From: Streptomyces narbonensis
GTDB lineage: Bacteria > Actinomycetota > Actinomycetes > Streptomycetales > Streptomycetaceae
Reading direction: 5' to 3'
NCBI RefSeq assembly: GCF_014649015.1
Contig: NZ_BMSF01000009.1
Location: 186,001 to 250,000 of the forward strand
DNA: 64,000 nucleotides
The notes beneath the pieces are model-generated. The model did no database searches. It saw nothing but the letters and a program-made list of their open reading frames with translations, and was not told where the DNA came from. A program made the translations under genes and the position numbers. Positions 59,226 through 64,000 of this stretch are shown in pieces. Position 1 is the first letter of the stretch; each line of letters starts with the position of its first letter.

Positions 59226-59858
59226 ATGCGCTCCTCCGCCGTGGTCTCCGGAGTCCTGTTCGCCCTGCTTCTCGTGCTCGTCGCCTTCGGCTGGTCCCCC
59301 CTGCTCTCCTTCGACCGGTCGGTCGCGGAGGAGTTGCACCGGGACGCGGTCGCCCGGCCGGGCGTCACGAGCCTCAACCGCCTCCTGAGCGACTGGGTGT
59401 GGGATCCATGGACGATGCGTGCCCTGGCCGCCGTGGCCGTGGTGCTGCTGTGGTGGCGGCGCGAGCGGCTCCTCGCCCTGTGGGTGGCCGGCACGAGCCT
59501 CGTCGCGGTGGGCCTGCAGCAGGGGTTGAAGTACCTGGTGGGGCGGGACCGGCCCATGTGGTCCGACCCGGTCGACTCCGCGCGGTTCCCCGCCTTCCCC
59601 TCCGGGCACGCGATGACCGCGACGGTGACCTGTGGGCTGCTGCTGTGGGTGCTCGCGCTGCACTGGCAGCCGCGGTGGCGCGGCTGGTCCGTCCTCGTGA
59701 GTGTCGCGGTCGTGTCGGTGCTCGGGGTCGGATGGACGCGGATCTACCTCGGCGTGCACTGGACGACGGACGTGCTCGGCGGCTGGCTGCTCGGCTGGTG
59801 CTGCGTCGTCGCGGCGATCCTGACGTACCGCCGGAGGAGAATGGGAGAGAAGCGATGA
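59226..59858 (+). CDS. PAP2-superfamily phosphatase
   Basis: A 210-residue membrane phosphatase with the three PAP2 motifs: KYLVGRDRP, FPSGHA (PSGH) and the SRxxxGVHWTTDVLGG-like segment RIYLGVHWTTDVLGGW holding the catalytic His. Five to six helices. It dephosphorylates isoprenyl or lipid phosphates at the membrane. On the same strand as the M56 gene, 82 bp after it. Confidence 0.92.
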   Translation: MRSSAVVSGVLFALLLVLVAFGWSPLLSFDRSVAEELHRDAVARPGVTSLNRLLSDWVWDPWTMRALAAVAVVLLWWRRERLLALWVAGTSLVAVGLQQGLKYLVGRDRPMWSDPVDSARFPAFPSGHAMTATVTCGLLLWVLALHWQPRWRGWSVLVSVAVVSVLGVGWTRIYLGVHWTTDVLGGWLLGWCCVVAAILTYRRRRMGEKR

Positions 59859-59987
59859 AGCCGCCTGTTCTGGACGATCCCCCGTGTCGCCCAGAACAGA
59901 CGGCCTGCCCGCCGGCCTGCCACAGGGGCCCGCCGACGGGATGCGCTGAGTATATTGGCCGGCAGCCAGTCAACGCAGGAGCCAAGC

Positions 59988-60638
59988 ATGTCCCCGCGCA
60001 GCCCATCGGTCAATGAAGAGCTCAGGCGCCGCTCACGTGAGCGGATTCTGCAGGCCACCGTGGACCTGGTGTCGACGCGTGGCTACGAGGCGACCACACT
60101 CGGCGACATCGCCGAGCGGGCGGGTTCGGCGCGCGGACTCATCTCGTACTACTTCCCGGGGAAGCGGCAGCTGCTGCAGGCGGCGGTGCACCGGCTGATG
60201 CACCTGACGCTGGAGGAGGCGCTGGAGCGCGAGCCGCGGACGGAGGACGGCCGGGAGCGGCTGGCGCGGGCGATCGACGCGATCCTGGGCCTCGCGGTGT
60301 CGCGCCCCACGCTGATGCGGACCCACATGGCGGGAATCCTCCAGGCCGAGGGGTTCGTGCAGTGCCAGGAGCAGCAGCGCCTCGCGTATCTGCTGCGGGA
60401 CACGGTCGTCCGGTACGGCTCCGAGGACGTGGACACGGACTATCCGCTGCTGCGCGCCCTATTGATGGGCGCGGTCGTGGCGGTCCTGCTGCCGGGTGCT
60501 CCGATGCCGATGGCGCGGCTGCGGTGGGAGCTCTTCCAGCGGTACGGGCTGGGCTGGGAGCAGGGCGCGCCGCCGGACGGAGGTCCGCCCGACAGCACGC
60601 CCGTGGTGCGGCTCGGTCAGTCGTCGAAGTCGAAGTAG
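59988..60638 (+). CDS. TetR-family transcriptional regulator
   Basis: A 216-residue repressor: RERILQATVDLVSTRGYEATTLGDIAERAGSARGLISYYFPGKRQLLQAA is the helix-turn-helix. CAGGAG precedes ATG 59988. The promoter contains TATATT and a TGGCCGGCAGCCA dyad (about 59956-59968) that may be its operator. The 3' end overlaps the convergent LVIVD-repeat gene by 22 bp. Its target is unclear; the PAP2 gene upstream is one option. Confidence 0.88.
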   Translation: MSPRSPSVNEELRRRSRERILQATVDLVSTRGYEATTLGDIAERAGSARGLISYYFPGKRQLLQAAVHRLMHLTLEEALEREPRTEDGRERLARAIDAILGLAVSRPTLMRTHMAGILQAEGFVQCQEQQRLAYLLRDTVVRYGSEDVDTDYPLLRALLMGAVVAVLLPGAPMPMARLRWELFQRYGLGWEQGAPPDGGPPDSTPVVRLGQSSKSK

Positions 60639-62143
60639 TCCGGCTGCGTCTGGACGTTGAGCTCGTCCATCCGGATCCGCTTCGCGGGGTCGGTACGACG
60701 GTCGGAGAGCTTCAGGACGTCGAAGCCCTTGGCGATGTCGTTCGAGTAGATGTAGCCGTTGTAGTAGTACGCGGACCACGAACCGCCCGTGGCGATCGTG
60801 GTGGCGGACAGCGGGCCGCGCTCGAAGTAGCCGATCTCCTTCGGGTTGGAGGAGTCCGTGAAGTCCCAGACGGAGACGCCGCCCTGGTACCAGGCCTGGA
60901 CCATGAGGTCCTTGCCCTTGACCGGGATGAGCGAGCCGTTGTGGGCGACGCAGTTCTCGGTGTCGGCCTGGTGGCGCGGGATCTTGAAGTAGCTGCGGAA
61001 GACGAGCTTGCGCTTGTCGCCCTTGCCGACGATGTCGTAGATGCCGTCGGCGCCCCGGTTCGGGCCGACCACGGCGTTGCAGGTGGCACCGCCGCCACCG
61101 CCGAGCTCGTCGGTGAAGACGACCTTGTTGGCCTTCTGGTTGAAGGTGGCCGAGTGCCAGAAGGCGAAGTTGACGTTGTCCTGGACCTGGTCGATCACCT
61201 TCGGGCGCTCGGGGTCCTTGATGTCGAAGAGGATGCCGTCACCCATGCAGGCACCGGCGGCGAGGTCCTTGTCCGGCAGCACGGTGATGTCGTGGCAGCC
61301 CGTGGTCTTGGAGACGCCCGGGTTGGTGGGACCGCCGGGGTTGCCGCCGCCGTCGGGTCCCTCGCCCGGGAAGAGGACGGGGAAGCTGACGATCGCGGCC
61401 TTCTCGGGTGCCTTGCGCGGGACCTTGATGACCGAGATGCCGTCGTGCGGGGGCTGGCAGTCCGGGAAGGCCGCGTTGGGCGAGTACGAGGAGACGTACA
61501 CGTACACGTTCTTGCCCTTGGGCAGGAGCGTGTGGGTGTGCGAGCCGCAGGCGGTCTCGACAGCGGCGACGTACTTCGGGTTCCTGATGTCGCTGATGTC
61601 GAAGATCTTCATGCCCTCCCAGGATTCCTTCACCGAGGCGGGCTGCGACGTGCTGGCGCAGGAGTTGTCGCTCCGGGACGAGTCGGTGGAGAGGAAGACC
61701 AGGTTCCCGGAGACGGAGATGTCGTTCTGGGAGCCGGGGCAGAGGACCTGGGCGACGGTCTTCGGGGCCTTCGGGTTGCTGATGTCGAAGATCCGGAAGC
61801 CGTCGTAGTTGCCTGCGAAGGCGTACTTGCCCTGGAAGGCGAGGTCGGAGTTGGTGCCCTGGAGGGCGTCCTTGGGGATGTTGGCGAGATGCTCGATGTT
61901 CTTGCTGTGGACGATCTCGTCCACACCGGGGATGTCACCGCTCTGGATGGCGGCACGCGCCTCGGCGGCCTGCTCCGCGGAGACCGTGCCCTGGGTGAGG
62001 GCGTCTCCGGGGTCGGGGGTGGCGGCCGAGGGTCCGGCCGCCAGCATCGTGGCCAGCAGGCCGGCGGCGGCCGACGCCACACCCAGGCGTCTGATCCGTG
62101 CACGCGGGCTACGCGGGGTACGCGATATTCGCAACGAAGTCAC
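60617..62143 (-). CDS. Secreted LVIVD-repeat (beta-propeller-like) protein
   Basis: A 508-residue protein with an N-terminal signal (basic RISRTPRSPRARIRRLG, then a hydrophobic core and PSAATPDPGD after cleavage). Repeats follow of the type GFRIFDISNPKAPKTV, MKIFDISDIRNPKYVAAV, ILFDIKDPERPKVID and SVWDFTDSSNPKEIGYF, the LVIVD pattern of extracellular seven-bladed propellers. Four or more Cys may form disulfides. Role unknown; choice-of-anchor or surface binding is plausible. GTG 62143 behind GAGGACGGA. Divergent from the DUF305 lipoprotein. Confidence 0.88.
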   Translation of the reverse strand: MTSLRISRTPRSPRARIRRLGVASAAAGLLATMLAAGPSAATPDPGDALTQGTVSAEQAAEARAAIQSGDIPGVDEIVHSKNIEHLANIPKDALQGTNSDLAFQGKYAFAGNYDGFRIFDISNPKAPKTVAQVLCPGSQNDISVSGNLVFLSTDSSRSDNSCASTSQPASVKESWEGMKIFDISDIRNPKYVAAVETACGSHTHTLLPKGKNVYVYVSSYSPNAAFPDCQPPHDGISVIKVPRKAPEKAAIVSFPVLFPGEGPDGGGNPGGPTNPGVSKTTGCHDITVLPDKDLAAGACMGDGILFDIKDPERPKVIDQVQDNVNFAFWHSATFNQKANKVVFTDELGGGGGATCNAVVGPNRGADGIYDIVGKGDKRKLVFRSYFKIPRHQADTENCVAHNGSLIPVKGKDLMVQAWYQGGVSVWDFTDSSNPKEIGYFERGPLSATTIATGGSWSAYYYNGYIYSNDIAKGFDVLKLSDRRTDPAKRIRMDELNVQTQPDYFDFDD

Positions 62144-62319
62144 TCCGTCCTCGCTGGTATCCGTTCGGCCTTGAACGGATGTTGGACCCCGGCAGTATCG
62201 TCCTTGGCGTGCGCATCTCAACAGATGGCAACACAGACGTAATGAAGGAATCTGATCGATCCCTCCGGGAAAAGTGCTAGGAACGGTCACTGTCCCCGCA
62301 AGAACATCTGGAGGTCGCG

Positions 62320-62970
62320 TTGTTGATCCGCCGTCAGCGTGCCGTCGTCGCCGTGGCCCTGTCAGCCTTCGCCGTACTCGCCCTGGGAGCATGCGAGTCG
62401 GGATCCGACACGGCCGCGCCGCGGGCCGAGAGCTCGGCCGGAGGCTCGGTGGTCGCCCCGGGGAAGCCCGGCGAGCCGGCCAGGCGGATATCGCCGGAGG
62501 AGGCCGCCAAGCTCCTCCCCGACGAGAGCCCGAACAGCGCCGACTTCACGTACGCGCAGATGATGATCGTCCACCACCGCCAGGCGCTGACCATGACGGA
62601 ACTCGCCCCGCAGCGAGCGGGATCCCCGACGGTGAGGAAGGTGGCCGAACGGATCGCGGCCGCGCAGCAGCCGGAGATCGCCGCGATGGAAGGCTGGCTG
62701 AAGAACAACGGCGGGCCGCGCGAGCAGAGCGGCCACGACCACCACACCATGCCGGGCATGGCGACCGAGGCCCAGCTGAAGCAGCTGAAGGGCGCGAAGG
62801 GCGCGGCCTTCGACGAGCTGTTCCTGAAGCTCATGATCACGCACCACGAGGGAGCCGTGACGATGGCGGCCGAGGTGCTGAGCGAGGGCAACAACGTCCT
62901 GGTCGAGGAGATGGCCAACGACGTGATCGCCCAGCAGACCTCGGAGATCAACCGCATGCGGTCGCTGTAG
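62320..62970 (+). CDS. DUF305 lipoprotein
   Basis: A 216-residue lipoprotein. The signal ends in lipobox LALGAC, so Cys25 is lipidated and the protein is anchored outside. Two DUF305 (ferritin-like) halves follow: FTYAQMMIVHHRQALTMTELA and FLKLMITHHEGAVTMAAEVL, each with a paired His, plus a His/Met-rich GHDHHTMPGM linker. The family probably binds copper or another metal. It starts at TTG 62320 (or 62323) behind GGAGG. Divergent from the LVIVD protein; the pair recurs together in Streptomyces as I recall. Confidence 0.9.
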   Translation: MLIRRQRAVVAVALSAFAVLALGACESGSDTAAPRAESSAGGSVVAPGKPGEPARRISPEEAAKLLPDESPNSADFTYAQMMIVHHRQALTMTELAPQRAGSPTVRKVAERIAAAQQPEIAAMEGWLKNNGGPREQSGHDHHTMPGMATEAQLKQLKGAKGAAFDELFLKLMITHHEGAVTMAAEVLSEGNNVLVEEMANDVIAQQTSEINRMRSL

Positions 62971-62999
62971 GGCGACGGGGGCGGGCGCAGCGGGCGGCC

Positions 63000-63150
63000 G
63001 AGGCCGGGCGGCTGGGGACGGCCCGAGGTCGGGCACGGGGGGCGGCGCGGGGGCGGCCGAAGCCGGGCACGGTGGGCAGCGCGGGGGCGGCCGAAGTCGG
63101 GCGCGGTGGGCGCCTGGCGGGGGCACGGTGGGCACCCGGAGGGGCGCCGT
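63000..63150. repeat. Diverged ~45-bp direct repeats after the DUF305 gene
   Basis: Three to four decayed copies of a GGGGGCGGCCGAAGYCGGGCACGGTGGGC-type unit fill the gap between the lipoprotein gene and the convergent ArsR gene. Noncoding. Confidence 0.7.
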
Positions 63151-63166
63151 GGGCGCGCCCCGCCGC

Positions 63167-63526
63167 TCACGCCCCTTCGGCGCCGTCCCGGCGTTCGGCC
63201 TGCGCCTCGGCCGCCGTCAGGACCGTGTCCAGGAGGCCGGGGAAGAGGGCGTCCAGATCGTCCTTGCGCAGGGCGTTGAGCTTCGCCGTGCCCTGGTACG
63301 TCTGCCGGATGACACCGCTCTCGCGCAGGACGCGGAAGTGGTGCGTCGTCGTGGACTTGGTGACCGGGAGGTCGAAGTACGAGCAGCTCAGCGCGTCGCC
63401 CTCACGCGCAAGATCCCGCACGATGCGCAGGCGCACGGTGTCCGAGAGCGCGTGGAGCACCCCTTCGAGGCCGATCTGGTCCCGCGTGGGGTGCTCGAGC
63501 GCGCGAGCGCTGGCGGCGGTCGACAT
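63167..63526 (-). CDS. ArsR-family transcriptional regulator
   Basis: A 119-residue winged-helix repressor: VLHALSDTVRLRIVRDLAREGDALSCSYFDLPVTKSTTTHHFRVLRESGVIRQTYQGTAKLNALRKDDLDALFPGLLDTVL. A single Cys near the recognition helix (LSCSYF) suggests redox or electrophile sensing rather than classical metal sites. It is divergent from an old-yellow-enzyme gene, with two palindromic operators between them. Confidence 0.92.
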   Translation of the reverse strand: MSTAASARALEHPTRDQIGLEGVLHALSDTVRLRIVRDLAREGDALSCSYFDLPVTKSTTTHHFRVLRESGVIRQTYQGTAKLNALRKDDLDALFPGLLDTVLTAAEAQAERRDGAEGA

Positions 63527-63575
63527 GGCGGCGGCTCCGCTTCATCCGGTGGACCTCATTGACGGAGCCCCATTG

Positions 63576-63625
63576 TACGAGAACTCTCGTAGTTTGACAG
63601 ATGCCGTACTACGATGAGTATCGTA
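63576..63625. promoter_or_regulatory. Two ArsR operators and a promoter for the OYE gene
   Basis: TACGAGA-AC-TCTCGTA (63576-63591) and TACGAT-GAGT-ATCGTA (63610-63625) are perfect-arm palindromes, centres 34 bp apart. Between and within them lie TTGACA (63594-63599) and, 16 bp on, GAGTAT (63616-63621), a plausible promoter reading into the OYE gene. Repressor binding at the second site would cover the -10 element. Confidence 0.8.
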
Positions 63626-63661
63626 CGAGCATCCTTCGAGGCCCCCGAAACGGAGTCCGTC

Positions 63662-64000
63662 ATGAGCGTCGCCCTGTTCCAGCCCTACACCCTGCGTTCG
63701 CTGACCGTGCCCAACCGGGTCTGGATGGCGCCGATGTGCCAGTACTCGGCCGAGATGACCGGGCCGAACGCGGGTGTGGCCGGAGACTGGCACTTCGCCC
63801 ACTACGCCTCCCGGGCGACCGGCGGCGCCGGGCTCATCCTCGTCGAGGCGACCGCCGTCGCCCCCGAGGGCCGGATCAGCCCGGCGGATCTCGGCCTGTG
63901 GAACGACACCCAGAAGGAGGGGCTGCGCCGGATCGCCGGCTTCCTCAAGGAGCACGGCACCGTGCCCGGCATCCAGATCGGCCACGCCGGCCGCAAGGCC
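63662..64000 (+). CDS. Old-yellow-enzyme-family NADH:flavin oxidoreductase, N-terminal part (truncated by window end)
   Basis: The visible 113 residues match YqjM-like ene-reductases: FQPYTLRSLTVPNRVWMAPMCQYSAE contains the active-site Cys in MCQYS, with WHFAHYASRATGGAGLILVEATAV and QIGHAGRKA as FMN-binding and His motifs. It reduces activated C=C bonds of electrophiles with NAD(P)H. The ArsR divergent regulator fits induction by such electrophiles. The rest of the gene is beyond position 64000. Confidence 0.93.
   Translation, partial: MSVALFQPYTLRSLTVPNRVWMAPMCQYSAEMTGPNAGVAGDWHFAHYASRATGGAGLILVEATAVAPEGRISPADLGLWNDTQKEGLRRIAGFLKEHGTVPGIQIGHAGRKA

Overview
The window is a 64 kb piece of a very GC-rich actinobacterial chromosome, almost certainly Streptomyces. 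The evidence is third-codon-position G/C throughout, many GTG/TTG starts, lineage-typical families (DUF5709, DUF6480, DUF6643, DUF4865, DUF6421, Rv1733c-like, SHOCT), a predicted mycothiol-dependent enzyme and a deazaflavin (F420)-type nitroreductase, and dense transcriptional regulators (TetR, MarR, ArsR, LacI, ROK, DeoR, XRE, LuxR) beside their likely targets. I see no rRNA, tRNA, CRISPR array, prophage or full-length IS. It reads as ordinary core/accessory chromosome with about 70 protein genes.

Left part (1-10.2 kb): the start of lnt, a PH-like membrane protein, an Asp/Glu racemase, an HpnB-type glycosyltransferase, a Zn alcohol dehydrogenase, and a tight trio of HemK-like methyltransferase, CDGSH Fe-S protein and heme-oxygenase-like di-iron protein. 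A stress-type island follows: STAS anti-anti-sigma factor, DUF5709, DUF6480, cysteine hydrolase, two-domain VOC protein and a second STAS-like protein. From 10.6 to 22.3 kb lie DUF6643, a MOSC protein, an Rv1733c-like protein, a large beta-helix/AAA+ fusion meeting an 850-residue membrane hydrolase tail to tail, DeoR plus SRPBCC, a class A beta-lactamase, a second SRPBCC protein and a cysteine-synthase-like enzyme.

Middle (22.5-47 kb): a serine-kinase-like anti-sigma ATPase; an ABC exporter locus collapsed by a large internal deletion (ATPase N-terminus and permease C-terminus remain); TetR plus DUF4865; a methyltransferase; a B3/B4-domain protein and DMT transporter divergent from an XRE-cupin regulator; a ROK repressor/MFS pair; a MarR/MFS pair; a LuxR two-component system; TetR with a Ddn-like reductase; a geranylgeranyl-reductase-type flavoprotein; an M20 peptidase; an MBL hydrolase plus MarR. 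A 179-bp palindromic MITE-like element then supplies the stop codons of both flanking genes. After it come a kinase-Nudix fusion and a ROK kinase/LacI divergent pair.

Right part (47-64 kb): a DUF6986-type aldolase, etfB-etfA, a flavin reductase, a thioredoxin-like protein, a PlsC acyltransferase, a transglutaminase-like protein, a DUF6421-SDR-threonine aldolase operon, GNAT, DUF5134, an M56 peptidase, PAP2, TetR, an LVIVD-repeat secreted protein divergent from a DUF305 lipoprotein, and ArsR divergent from an old-yellow-enzyme gene that runs off the end.

Two themes recur. Divergent regulator/target pairs carry recognisable palindromic operators in their shared promoters. Short tandem repeats lie both inside genes (HpnB, STAS, MFS, hydrolase, flavoprotein) and between them. 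Functions are assigned from motifs read by eye; no database search was possible.
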